This document shows, piece by piece, positions 10,452 to 21,210 of a DNA stretch of 64,000 nt. A program made the position numbers and the translations under genes. The notes beneath the pieces are model-generated. The model worked only from the letters and a program-made list of their open reading frames with translations. It ran no database searches and had not been told where the DNA came from. How positions within the stretch are numbered: the first letter of the stretch is position 1; every line of letters begins with the position of its first letter. Source of the DNA: Symbiodinium natans (taxonomy: Eukaryota; Sar; Dinophyceae; Suessiales; Symbiodiniaceae); NCBI GenBank assembly GCA_905221605.1, contig CAJNDS010002613.1:106001-170000 (forward strand). The letters run 5' to 3'.

Positions 10452-13400
10452 TCAAACATCCTCCTCGACTTGCCCAGTGGCCTGGATCCTAGTGTGGCTT
10501 GGGGAGGGGAAGAGCATGGCATTGTTCCGCATTTGCGCAACCCCAAGGTCCATCAGCTCCGTTACATGAAGCCTGAGCGAGAGGTGGGTGCAATTCACTC
10601 GCGTGATACGTACTACGCGCTGGGTACTGGGGAAGGCTGACGCGGAGGTCACATAGCGCCTACGTGAGGCCCAAGCACCTATGATGCAGCCCCAGCGTCG
10701 GCAGACCGCAGCTACTTTCGCTGTCACACGCAGTGAAGGAAGGGAAACAACATAATTCTCGCATCCAGGGGCGACGTGAGGGAGGCGATTGTAGCAACAT
10801 CCCAAAGTTGATTGATGTTGTCGCCACAGGTACACCTGTGTGGGCTCCGAGAGACCTTCCCGCGGTTCAATGATTAACCACAGGCTCAAGCACACAGTGC
10901 ACGCATCAAAGAGGATACAACGCAAAGCATCCACTGGACAATCGTGAAGGTGCCTATCGCCGCACATGGTAGTGGACCCGCCGAAGGCTGATGCGGGTCT
11001 CTGATGTGCAACAATCAAAGCAACGGAACGAGGCGCTCCATATGGAACTGGGGGCCGACAATTTGGACCCTGCAACCTTGGTCCTGTGTGGCACGCACCA
11101 GGGTGAGGTTGGCAACAAGGCCACTGTACCTTAGCCTGCAGCGAGGGGCTGCTTCCCGGCCGACCAAGGGGCTGGAACATGACACTGCAAGGCGGACTGT
11201 GTGCGAGGCCATAGACTGCCCAGGTGGTCCAACGTTGGCGGATGGGGGGAGTCGATTTGTGCAGGCCAGTGGAGCTCATGAGCTTGTCGACCACCCAGGA
11301 GCAGTAACGGGGAAGTCTGACCAGCTGGGTCATCCGCTAGCGGTGAACGCAGACGAATGAGGCGGAGGCACGCAAGTGGATGATCTCCGACCGTATAGAC
11401 GTCATATGTGCTCTCGTCAAGAGGCGTAACGCAGAAGAACACACCGCATGCTCCCCAGTAGGGACAGCGAAGAACCGCACCCCCCTCAACCCTTCCAAGA
11501 GAAGCCGGAGCCAGTTCGTGTTAACCGACGCCAGACAGACAACAGACTGGATAGCCAATTGGCTCCAGTAGAGCATGTGCCACGGAAAGTCTGGTCCTCC
11601 CGAGACCTGGCCGATATCCATTCCTTGTTTAGTACACCATTCTAACCACGATTGGGAGGCGACAGCAACGCCTTTCGTGTTATGGACGCACTGCACTGGT
11701 AAGGCAAGCACTACCCTAATTCTGCAGAGATCCAATAGAAGACGCTGCGTGACTACAGGCGTAAGGCGTCGCACTGAGTCCTCACCTCCTCCGAACGTGT
11801 GAGGAATTAGCGGGTCATTGCCCAATATTGACGTCAGAACTACTGGTGACAGATCCAAGGAAAGGGCCTGCGGCAGAGCAAGAGCACGGGCGTACTCAAG
11901 CTGCCTAGGGTCGCTCTCAAGGCTATCGTCCTCTGCATACATACTCGAGGTAAGGCCAGAGGGCAATGGTCCGCAAGTATGGCGTTAGCCACTTGTCGAT
12001 GTGAATCCTAGGAGACAATCCCTAACTCACACTTCAGGGCAGGGAGCTACCAAGCAGACTGCAGTAAGCCAAAATGCAACAAGGACGAGTGCATAGCAGT
12101 GGACTGCAGAACACCTAACCCCAGAGTCAGGGCAAGCTGGACGAGGCGGACACCAACCTGAACAGATGACCTTCAAAGGTGAGGCACTTGTACTTGAGGA
12201 GCACTCTCGCATTGGGAGGGAAGGCGGTTTGAATTTTAGCGCAGACGTCAGCTACAAAGCGTTCATCACAAAGCACAAAAGCCCGATTCTCGAGGTAACC
12301 ACTCCGTTGCCGCATGTGTTGCACAATATTTGCAGCATCAGGACTGGCAACATGGGGTCGATCGTCAGATTGAGGGGGGATACTCCATCAGGCGGATTGA
12401 TTAGACAGAGGCGCCTACTATGGTAGGACCCCACCAAAACCGGATGCGCCTCCACCATTTGCTCAAACGAAGGGAACGCAACTGCAACAAATACCGTGCC
12501 GACTGGCCAATCAACAAGAAAACTGACTAAAGGGACAGCAAAAGTCAGTCCATGAACAACCACTTGGACTTGTACCAAATTCAGATCAAGTCGAAAGGCC
12601 GTCGCTCCCAAGAGTAGCGGGAAGAGTTCAGCGCCTAGTTGGGTGGAGTCGATAAGATACCACTCTCCTTGTGTATAAGGCGAACAGCACATTGTGTATT
12701 TGAGCATGCAGCCAAATTCCAGTCCAACCTCAACAAGGACAAAGGTAGCAACTTGGCCAGCAAATGCACAAGTGGCCCCAAGGCCTTGCTCTTGAAAGGC
12801 ACAGGCCGCTTGGGAGGTGAACTGGTATTCCTGGATTCGCGGTGCACCGGTTCCATTCTCGGCAGGGAGGGGTCCGGTGGGGCGTCTGATTACGCAGGGC
12901 CAGAAACCATGGTGGGTGGCACGAGCGAGCAAGGTGGGAGGTGGCCTTCGGGAGGCTAGGAGAGGGGCTTGAAGACGGAAGACAGGTAGATTGGAGAGCG
13001 AGCTCAACCGAAGGAAAAAGACGTCATAGCTGCCCAAGGTAGTAGTGGCAATTCTGCAAGAGGCATGCAGTGTGATCGGGAGCGCAATAATACACGACTC
13101 ACCAAGGTGACTGGCGAGCACATTGCGCCATGCAACACACACAGAGCCCATAGCGCGCAGAGTTTGCAACCCCCATTGTTGCCACACGAGGCAGCCACAT
13201 CCGTCAACCTCCCCTAACTGGAGGGATAATCCTTTTCGCCAACAGCGGTGGATGAGTTGGTGAGCAATCTCAACCATTTTCGAAGACTCTGCATCGGCAT
13301 CCACATGTGCTTGAATGGAGATCGTTCCAGTAAGCTGCATGATGCTAAAAGCGATACTGGACTCCATTGCGCAAAATTTGTTGTCGTACGAGAAAAGGCA

Positions 13401-13496
13401 GGGTGGTAAATTGATGGAGGATCCGAGAACCCTCCTGAGATGATCCGGCGCCAAATCCAGACAAAGAGCCATTGCACTGGATACTGGCCTTTGCAC
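10452..13496 (-). pseudogene. Unknown long coding region, decayed, three same-frame pieces
   Basis: Three open stretches on the minus strand (13496-12252, 11966-11337 and 11333-10452) share one reading frame and are separated by stops and one 285-base gap. This fits a single ancestral frame of about 1,000 codons that has gained nonsense mutations. The first piece has hydrophobic strands such as LGAELFPLLLGATAFRLDLN and VSFLVDWPVGTVFVAVAF. The others are cysteine- and arginine-rich and less protein-like. I recognise no family. Strand and position suggest it belongs to the large element, upstream of the hydrolase-like gene. The alternative is unrelated sequence that happens to be open because of its composition. 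Confidence 0.3.
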
Positions 13497-13929
13497 CTAT
13501 TACGGAGGCTTGAGCAAAAGGCGCGGCGCGCGAGGGCCACATATGTGCTGATGGGGAGGGGCGAGCGCGATCATAGCGATAAGGAGGACCAACAGAAAGG
13601 AAACAAGAAACAAAGGAGCACGTACAAGGTACACGTACCAGAAGAGGCAATAAAAGCCCACCATGTACAAGTACAGGGGGCAACCACACCCTCCCTCAGT
13701 GGACACGTGGCACATAGCTCCACTGTCTGCGAACAGATGGCCAAAGTGAGGTGGGTCCAGCCAGAGGCGATTAAAGCCAATAACGTGACTCCGATTCCAT
13801 TAAGTGCGAGGAGAGACACAATTAGATCACCACGGCCAAGAGAAGTGGTAGGGGAATTGCTCGACCTCGCACAATTCACGGGCTATGATTGTGGCTCTAG
13901 GAGTCAAGACCTGGAAAAGAGCATCGACC

Positions 13930-14560
13930 CTACTCCATCGTCCCCGCTGTTGACGGTGGACACAACCCTGCAAATCCCCCTGTGCCTGCACCCCCGTGCT
14001 GCCCAGGTAGGCCGGGCTCGAAACAATGCCGTTGTCGGCCCGAATCGCACTGGCGGTGTACGGTGTTGAGGTAGGTGCCCTGCGTGCCGCCCGTGAGGGT
14101 CAAATAATCGTCGGTGGCTCGGGCCCGCACCGTTGCAGCTCCGTGGACAGCTCCACGCTCCCTGAGGTCAGCGTGCCCAACACGTCCAGCGCCCCGTTGA
14201 CGACGGTGCCTCCCAAGCCGCCAGTGATAGTGAGCTCCGTGTCCTGGGCGCGCGTGGAGATCGCATTGGTGACGAGGCCCGTGGCCGTGCCCGTGGCGTC
14301 GTCGATGTAGAGTTCCGTGTCCACTCGCAGCCTCGGGGCCACCGTGCACCTCCGACGTGGCGAAGGTGCAGAGGCTCTGGTCTGACTGGTCCGTCACCCT
14401 GACGGAGACGGTGCCCGCCCTTAAGGGGTCAACGGCAACGCGGGGGGTGGAGGCATCATTCCTATGGTGCTCGACAACTTCTGCTGCCCCAGGCACCTCT
14501 AGGGCGAAACCTGATCCTCCGCCACGGTAGCTGACCTGCGACTGCTACAGCAAGGCCGAA
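13930..14560 (-). pseudogene. Viral fibre-like protein, distal part
   Basis: Read on the minus strand with two frame changes, this gives a beta-rich, Thr/Ser/Gly-rich chain. It contains VTDQSDQSLCTFATSEVH, RLRVDTELYIDDATGTAT, a repeat-like LTITGGLGGTVVNG and LTLTGGTQGTYLNTV. Such short beta repeats are typical of trimeric fibre or spike stalks of tailless dsDNA viruses and phages. Its GC-rich composition matches the viral block at 28-35 kb, where the proximal part of a fibre gene (27951-28757) breaks off on the same strand. I infer that the two were one gene, split by the retroelement insertions between 14.8 and 27.95 kb. The upstream end near 14550 has an in-frame TAG. Confidence 0.5.
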
Positions 14561-14589
14561 AGCGACGCCCGCTCTGCGCTGGCGGGTGC

Positions 14590-14770
14590 GCGCCCTCGGA
14601 TCCCCTGCTGGTCAATGACGTGAGAGCCAACGGAGCGGATTTCTTGACGCTGCGGGGCGGCAACCTGGGCATCGAGTTCGAGGCTTCCAACGGGGCCGCC
14701 GTGGCCGACCTGTCCTCGAGCCAGTTCAGCCTCAAGACGGGCGTCAACATGCTGACCATATCTTTGCAGA
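14590..14770 (+). pseudogene. Fibre-like fragment in opposite orientation
   Basis: About 60 codons on the plus strand read LTLRGGNLGIEFEASNG and AVADLSSSQFSLKTGVNM. They resemble the neighbouring minus-strand fibre repeats (both carry a D-Y/F-L-T-L-x-G-G core). It lies immediately beside that fragment but is inverted, so a local inversion or a second viral insertion is likely. It is short, and the assignment rests on composition and one motif. Confidence 0.35.
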
Positions 14771-14839
14771 CAGCAGTCTGCCACCGCCGACAGCTTCCAG
14801 GCGGACACGGTGGAGCCCCTGCTGCCCGCCAATCAATTC

Positions 14840-15965
14840 CTGAACCGCACTTGGCCCGCATTACCCAGGACATTGAGAAGCACTTGCCCTCCGTCCTGGC
14901 CCAAGGAGTGCCCACGGGGGTCTTCGAGCCCATTGTCAGCAGCAACCAATGGCCTGCCGTTGACGCCCAACAGGCCCAGCACCCGCTGGACACTTGCCTC
15001 AAAGAGTTTGACACCAACTAGAAGAACGCCAAGGCCCAGTCCGACCTCCTCCAGCGCTTAATTGAGGAAGAAATGGCCCAGGGGTGGGTCATAGAAATTT
15101 CTGGGGGCGAACAGGAAGCTCGCGCCAAATGGCCTAAAGGCTCCAATTGCTGCAGCACAAGCGGGTCCCCCGCAAAGAGCTGGAGGCGTGCCTTGGCCTA
15201 CTAATGTGGGCCACGAGCATCAGCCCACACCTCCACTGCTTCACAGCTCCGATCTACTCAGATCTGCATAGCCCGCCGGACACGTGCTACCCCGTGCCTC
15301 CGAGAAGCTGGTCACAGCTCTGGTGCCTTGACGCCAAGTTATCGAGGTCAGAGGCAAGCCCATCCGAGCCAAAACGGATGTTTGGCCTATTCCGGCCGCC
15401 GACAAAACGATCTGGGTCCGCATTGCAGACCCCTCAGCCTCGGCGATTACGCTGCGCAACGAAAGCAAAGCCGCCATACACTGGCTCGCCCAGTGCTTCG
15501 CCCATGAATTTACCATGCCGCTGGCCCGCCAGCCTCTTCTGCCCTGCCTTTCAGCCGCAGACGTCATGGCAGCGGGACCACCGTCGGAATTATTGGAGGA
15601 TGGCTGGCCACATCCTCTGACACCTGGTGGTTTGCACAGCAATGGGATGTCAAGGAACTCCGCACAGCCTGGCCTTCCTCACGAAGGATGCCCAGCAGCA
15701 CATCGCCTGCTTCGAAACCGTGGCACAGTGGGTTCTGCTGCAAATGGGCTACGAGGCCACTGGTTGCTCCTGCCTGAGGTTCTGCGTCGCCTCGCGCAGC
15801 GACAACAGCTCTACTCAAGCCTGTCAACAAACTCTTCACAACGGCCTTTCCGCTTAGCTTCTTCCTGGAGAAGGTGGCCTGTACGCGGCCTAGAATTGGA
15901 AATCGGCCATATTCCCTGAGCCAAACACCGACGCTGATGACCTAAGCCGAAACCGTCTAGCGAAG
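14840..15965 (+). pseudogene. Reverse transcriptase/RNase H fragment of an older retroelement, core deleted
   Basis: The plus strand first reads ITQDIEKHLPSVLAQGVPTG and LIEEEMAQGWVIEISGGEQ, resembling the region just before the RT fingers of DIRS-like polyproteins. After 15137 it jumps to KRVPRKELEACLGLLMWAT and, with several frame changes, ends TDADDLSRNRLAKF, the NxxADxLSR-type end of DIRS-class RNase H domains. The palm with the catalytic aspartates is missing, so an internal deletion removed most of the RT. It is followed within 50 bases by the left end of the intact DIRS element at 16017. The 222-bp repeats at 27172-27950 are probably the far end of this same older element. Confidence 0.55.
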
Positions 15966-16015
15966 TTCTCTCACTCTAGCCATGCCTGCAGATTCCAGGT
16001 GCATCTTTTGCACTT

Positions 16016-16273
16016 GTATCGTTCTTCGAATGCCTGGAGAAGATAGAGCTTCATTGTTCAAAGGAAACAACATTAAAATGTTGCAGTGAACAAAACATTT
16101 GCTTGTTGTTTCAGTGCTTGCCTTTTTGCACAACTTATTTCCACCGCTCAATCAGTTTTATGCTTGTTCGTGCAGGATTTGTATTTACTTAAACACCTGT
16201 CGCAGCGGGACCTCTCAGAGGGCAGGATGCCGGGAAAGTGCTCTCAGAGGCTGACAGATCGTTTTCAAAAAAC
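16016..16273 (+). repeat. Split direct repeat A1 (left terminus)
   Basis: The repeat starts TATCGTTCTTCGAATGCC and ends at a run of A before AC. It matches A2 at 25950-26207 with only scattered substitutions and equal length. It forms the left end of the DIRS-type element. Confidence 0.9.
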
Positions 16274-16477
16274 ACAGTCAGTTTGGTGCATCGGCATGTG
16301 GTTGATGTGCATGCTGTGTGTCAAGATGAACTTGGTGAACTTAGTCGAGCCCTTGAAGACACATCCAGTCGCTTGCGTGTGTTGGAAGCACGTGTTCAAC
16401 AAAGTGATGCACGCTTATCTTGGCTGGAGTCGTTCGTGAGACGTTTTCGATCAGCTTTCCATGCTCTTTTTCCATGA
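16238..16477 (+). CDS. Short coiled-coil ORF at the element's left end
   Basis: This open frame of 79 codons begins inside A1 with a non-ATG codon. It contains DELGELSRALEDTSSRLRVLE followed by ARVQQSDARLSWLESFVRRF, with a clear heptad pattern of leucine and valine typical of a parallel coiled coil. There is no other domain. Starting in the terminal repeat could mean it is read from the main transcript, or that it is a relic of a longer N-terminal protein. I am unsure that it is translated. Confidence 0.3.
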   Translation: MLSEADRSFSKNTVSLVHRHVVDVHAVCQDELGELSRALEDTSSRLRVLEARVQQSDARLSWLESFVRRFRSAFHALFP

Positions 16478-16608
16478 GCTGGAGACAGTATGAGCCTGGC
16501 CCTGAGTGCTGCTCATTTCTTTCTGCAGTTTTATGTGGAGCAGGGACACGTGTTTTGCACCTCGTGTTTTTCTTTGAAGGCTCGAAGTGCTTCAGGGGGT
16601 TGGTACTT

Positions 16609-17127
16609 ATGACTGCCCTCAGGGATTCGTTAGCCCGTCATATTGACGAGAATCATCCCATGGAAGACTCCACTGTGGAGACTCATGCAGATCGTCCTTT
16701 CAGCTTCTGTGAATCTGATAGAGTTGCTTTGTGGGAGATTGATACGAAAATTATGGAACATCATTCTCGTCTTCGCCGATGTTTACAACACATTGCATCT
16801 TTGGAAGGTGACATTCGCAAGGCTCGCGAGTCGTTTTTGACGTTTCAGAGTCAGCAGCAGACATCAATGTCAGTTCTTGGCTGTGATGTCGAACAGCTCT
16901 TTCAGGCGATCCACGCTTTGCGACACATGGTTGAGCTGCAGTTTGATTTACTTAGGCACCTTCAGGAGTCATTCCGACTTCATGCAGACATGATGGTGTG
17001 GTCCCTGACGATCGCGGGGATCAGGATGTACAACCGGGAGCCCATGCCTCCACCTCAGTTCCCATCGTTAGCGATTCGCATGAGGCATTTCAGGCCTGGC
17101 CGGAGGCCTGGTCCGTACTCACCATGA
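16609..17127 (+). CDS. Helical accessory protein of the DIRS element, unknown function
   Basis: From the ATG at 16609 this frame gives 172 codons (MTALRDSLARHIDENHPMED). It is almost wholly helical, with repeated leucine and glutamine spacing (LFQAIHALRHMVELQFDLL) and an arginine/proline-rich C-terminus. I do not recognise a family. Its place before the SR-rich ORF, together with the coiled-coil ORF at 16238, suggests structural or RNA-binding accessory proteins of the element, but that is inference. No frameshift is seen. Confidence 0.35.
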   Translation: MTALRDSLARHIDENHPMEDSTVETHADRPFSFCESDRVALWEIDTKIMEHHSRLRRCLQHIASLEGDIRKARESFLTFQSQQQTSMSVLGCDVEQLFQAIHALRHMVELQFDLLRHLQESFRLHADMMVWSLTIAGIRMYNREPMPPPQFPSLAIRMRHFRPGRRPGPYSP

Positions 17128-17858
17128 CTGGTGAATTCGAGACAGATGTGACTGTCCATAGACGAAACCTTGTCAGAAAGGGCAAGAGAAAACAGTGCAT
17201 CGGTTTGAGTTTGGCTGAATGCTGGCAAACCTTATATGTTCGAGCACTTGTAGAGACTATTTTTGCTCATGCTGTTCTGGTTAACATCAGGATACATGTA
17301 ATACCATTGGATCGTGGCATCTGCGATGTTGGCGGCCCTGAGCTCAGAGTGCTTGATACATTCGGGTGCAGATCTCGCCTCGGGCCTAGTTGCCTGTTGT
17401 CGAGGCTTTTTGTTGGGTACTTTGTTTTGGTTAGAGGAGAAGTGCATTTGTTTGGTAACCTCACGACAAATGACGGACGTATGTGCATCGAGATGCAGTG
17501 CAGTGTTGGAGAATCGTTTTGGGACTTGTTTTTCTGTGCAAGCTTGATCACACGACCTAGGTCGTGTTTTTGATTCTGAGCCGAAAGCTCGAGCCAGAAG
17601 TGCTCTCACGAGAAGTATAGAGCCCACGAGGGCTGGCCGAGAAGGGCCGTGCAGCCACGTGACGTGTATCAAGAAGGAAAGGAAGGATCGGCGCCGCAGA
17701 GTATCGGTGGTAGGCACAGATGTGGTCATTGCAGCAAGTGTTCGTGCAGTATTTGTTTTTCTTTGGCCCAAAACCTTAGTTCGTGGCGAGACTCGCCGGG
17801 GCATTTTGTGCAGGAGCACGGAAACCTGTGACACGAAGGCAGGTGCCTGGTGGGTCAG

Positions 17859-19125
17859 ATGTACCCATGGCCTTTGATGCCACCTTTTGGGACGGAGTCC
17901 CGGGGCAGACGCCGTAGGCGCCGCAGCAGCTCAGACTCGCGCTCAAGAGAGCGAACGAGAGATCGTTCAAGGGGTCGGCGTAGGTCCAGGAGGACGGAAC
18001 GCAGCCGTGGGAGCACCCCACCCCGCCGCGAGACGGCGCCACCACCCATGCCACCACCGCCCGCGTTACCTATGGCTAGCCCAGGGCACGTGTGGCAGCA
18101 GGTGCCGGTGATGCAACAACCGGCCTCCCAAGCTTTGCTCGGACCAGGGGGCATTGGGAGAGAGGCAGCCTCCAGTTGGAGAGACAGTTGGAAGTCTCAT
18201 TCTCAGTGGAAGCAACCCCAGCGGAAGCCATGGAATAAGTGGCAGAGCGAGGCTTGGAAGAAAAGCAAGCCTCAGGAAGATCGTGGCAGGCCTGCTGCGA
18301 GTTACGATGTTAAGGAGGCCACACCCGGGACAAGATGAGCTCTCCCTGGAAGATGAAGAAGCTGATGATGGGGAATACCTCAAAGCCCTATGGGAGTCGG
18401 CCAACACGGCAGCTTGGGCTGCCACGGATCGACCCCTCAGCGCACTCGAGAAGGGGCAGCTTGAGCCCTGGTGGAAGTACCCGTGGCACAAGATCGCGGC
18501 CCAATTTGCCGAGGCCTCGGAGTACAAGCCCCAGATGTCCCACCTTTCGGTGCCTGATGCAGTTGCTGGCAGAATGGCCACGATTATGGGGGCCTTCCGG
18601 CATTACGGACGTCCATTGGAGGGCGATGGTGATCTTGCCCAAAAGGTTGGGCCGGAGATGTTCACTTTTGATGTCCCGGGCCAGAACGTTTTGTTCGTGG
18701 GATGCAACATCAAGGGGCCGAGCTTTATCCATGACCCCAACTATGCCAGCCAGGCCACGATGTGTCATGGCACAAGTTTTGCCTCGGTGATTGGCGTGGC
18801 CCAATGTGGAGAAATCACTGTGGGGGACAATCGTGAAGATGGTTTCCCGGCTTATGGATTTTCTGCTCGTGGTGCCCTCGTGGGGTACTCGAAAGATTCC
18901 ATGGTGGCTGCTGTGAAGAAGACAGCGAGCCGGGCTAAGTCCCTCGGAGGGGCTATGTTGGTGGTGGAGGCCGAGCTCCCGGGGCCCACTCCTCAGGTGG
19001 AAGGTGGGCACGATTACCTCCACTCGGCATGCCGAGACTCGGGCTCGGTACGCTCGGGTGAGCATTTTCTGCTCTCGCCCAAGCATGTTGTGCTTCGCGG
19101 CATAGCAGTGGGGTGGCCTCGCTGA
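17859..19125 (+). pseudogene. SR-rich protein with HGTS (ADP-ribosyltransferase-like) C-terminal domain, one frameshift
   Basis: The first 160 codons (ATG at 17859) hold an Arg/Ser-rich block (RRRRRRSSSDSRSRERTRDR) and a Pro-rich stretch, as in SR splicing or RNA-binding proteins. Near 18325 the frame shifts by one base and continues DELSLEDEEADDGEYLKALW to 19125. The C-terminal part contains CHGTSFASVIGVAQCGEI and then GFPAYGFSARGALVGYS. An HGTS followed about 25 residues later by a G-rich strand recalls the H-G-T/S and second-strand motifs of ADP-ribosyltransferase-fold enzymes (PARP, Tpt1/KptA). I see no obvious third acidic motif, so catalysis is doubtful. The gene sits directly before the recombinase. 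Confidence 0.45.
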
Positions 19126-19344
19126 CAGGGTGAGCCGGACCCTTAGTGTGAACAGCACAGGATGCAGCGATCAGGCAGATCGGAAACAATTCAGTTTGCA
19201 CATGTGAGTGTTTGCACATGTGAGTGTTGTGTCGCTGCACATGCATCCAATGCCCCAGCAGGGATAACTCACTTTGTTGTTTTGTGACGGATCGGCTCAG
19301 TATTCATGTAGCATCTGGGGATTGGCTGATTGGTATTCCTCGTC

Positions 19345-21065
19345 ATGTCCGGTCGAGACCCCAGCTCCAGCGAGGCTGAATTGTTCTTTCGTAACCAGAT
19401 CCATGCACGATCAGCTTTGCCCAGCCAGCCTTGGGAACAGCCTAGCATGTTGTGCATTTTTGACCCGATGAAGGCGATGTTCCCTCAAGGGTTGGGCGTG
19501 CCTTACCAGGGCGGGAGAACACAACCGATGACCACCTTAACAGCTGGCACGCAGTCTTCGACAAGTATAGCAGATACAGCAACGTCGCATTGCCAGGCCT
19601 GGACTCGTGCAGTTAAGGCCCGTCGGGGAGCGAGCTCGCGAGACCGTCAGCACGAAGCTTATCAGAAAGTTTTGCTCTTGCTGCAATCTTTTGCGAGTTT
19701 CTTTGACTTGTGCACTCTCATGGAAGACGATGAAGAGAATGGTCATGATTCATTGCAGGCGATTTTGGCCGGCAAATCCCCAGCCACAGTCTTGAAGCAT
19801 GTGGGGCCAATTCGCACATTTTGCGAATGGCTGGTGAAGTCAGGGAACCTTCCTCCTTTTCCTGAAAAGGCCGTTTGGTCTTTTGTCAATTGTGTCTTGA
19901 AGATGCCCCGAACGGCTGCATCCACTTTGGATACGTGTCTGAAAGCCATCAGGTGGAGTTATCATGCCCTGGGATTGCGGGTACGTCTTGAGGTTTTTCA
20001 GAGTGCACGTGTTAACGGACTGGTGGCTAAAGCTCTGGCCAACAAGAGTCCGTGGGACCCGGCTCCCCCTCTGCAGGTACAAGAGGTGTTGCAGCTTCAT
20101 GCAATTGCTCAGGATGAGGGCATCTCCCTTATCGATAGATGTGGTGCAGTTCATTTTCTGGCCATGCTTTACGGCAGAGCTAGAGCTTCTGATGTCCGTT
20201 GTATTCAACCTTTGATCATTGACAAGAGTGGCTCGGATTGGAGTCACGGGTTCATTGAGCTAGGCACCCTCCACCACAAAACTTACGACTCGATGCTCAG
20301 CAACGCCGAATTCTTCCCTTGGTGATTCCGGGAATTGGTATTGCTAAAGTCCCGTTGGGACAACTGCTGCTGGAGTTGAGAGATGAAGCTGGGTTGCTGA
20401 ATGATGGGATTGATGTCCCTTTCCTGCCGGCCCCTCGGCCTGATGGTAGTTGGTCTTCGGACCCCCTGTCATCTAGTGAAGTGACCCGCTGGCTGCGTTT
20501 TCTACTCCCTCGTCCTGATTCAGAAGAGCCATTGTCTAGCCATTCTCTCAAGGCGACCACCCTCGTGTGGTGCTCTAAATTCGGCATGCTGAGGGAGACT
20601 AAGCGCGTTCTTGGTCATCATGCTGACGCTGCTACAGGATCAGACGCGGTGTACGGTCGGGAGCTGCAGAGTGCTGCGTTGCGCGAGTACATCATTATCC
20701 TGGAAGCGGTTGCGTCAGGCAAATTTTTTCCTGACCAAACTAGGAGCGGCCACTTTGCTCAAGGCTGGAACCGTCAAAAGATCATGGAGTCCGCGGCGGT
20801 TGCACCTGGAGATGATGAAACCAGTCAGGGGGACACGCCCGACGATCAGGACGCTGCCTTGGCTGTAGTTTCAGATGCTTCTGATTCGGAGGAGGATAAT
20901 TCGGAGAGCCCCTCGTACTGGGCTCACCCTACAAGTCAGGTCTTGCACAGAACCACACTTGGGTCTGCTTTGTTTTTGTGCGGTAGAGCTTTTGGAGATC
21001 ACTACCGCCGCGTCCCTATGGTCAGGGCACATGCTTACCCTCAGTGTTCTAAATGTTTCTCTTAG
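19345..21065 (+). pseudogene. Tyrosine recombinase of the DIRS element, single frameshift
   Basis: The frame starts at ATG 19345. Box I, GRARASDV, carries the first catalytic arginine at about residue 280. Near 20310 the frame must shift by one base (stop at 20323 in the old frame) to continue LVIPGIGIAKVPLG. The second part has box II, SHSLKATTLVWCSKFG, then RVLGHHAD and the nucleophile region DAVYGREL. In typical YRs box II is H-x-x-R; here the fourth position is lysine (HSLK). A lysine upstream (HHKTYDS) may be the beta-hairpin lysine. The enzyme would join circular cDNA to the target without a duplication. The frameshift makes this copy non-functional unless it is programmed. Confidence 0.75.
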
Positions 21066-21210
21066 AGCCACTTTCCCCTAATGGAGAGGTGGTGAGCACG
21101 AGCGTAGTTGGAAAATAGCAGGGTGAGTTTGCCGTCATGCCAGCTCGCAGACTCGGGTGTGAGGTCTCTGTTTGCGAGTGTTTGTTTGGCTCGTACAGCT
21201 TGTAGCGGCC

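Larger units (their letters stand above)
372..13920 (-). mobile_element. Large unclassified element, copy 1 (minus orientation)
   Basis: A run of long minus-strand frames (13496 down to 372) forms one block: unknown frames, an alpha/beta-hydrolase-like region, a 944-codon protein and a UPF1-like helicase. It ends exactly where viral helicase sequence starts at 371. A second, shorter copy in plus orientation starts at 35475 directly after the complementary half of the same viral gene. The copies share roughly 0.5-0.7 kb of clearly homologous sequence (9150-8600 against 37600-38200). I see no terminal inverted repeats and no transposase or reverse transcriptase, and the upstream limit near 13.9 kb is uncertain. 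The last 58 codons before the junction (ATG at 544) are open and run in frame into the viral helicase. Calling it a mobile element is inference from the two copies and the interrupted viral gene. Confidence 0.45.
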
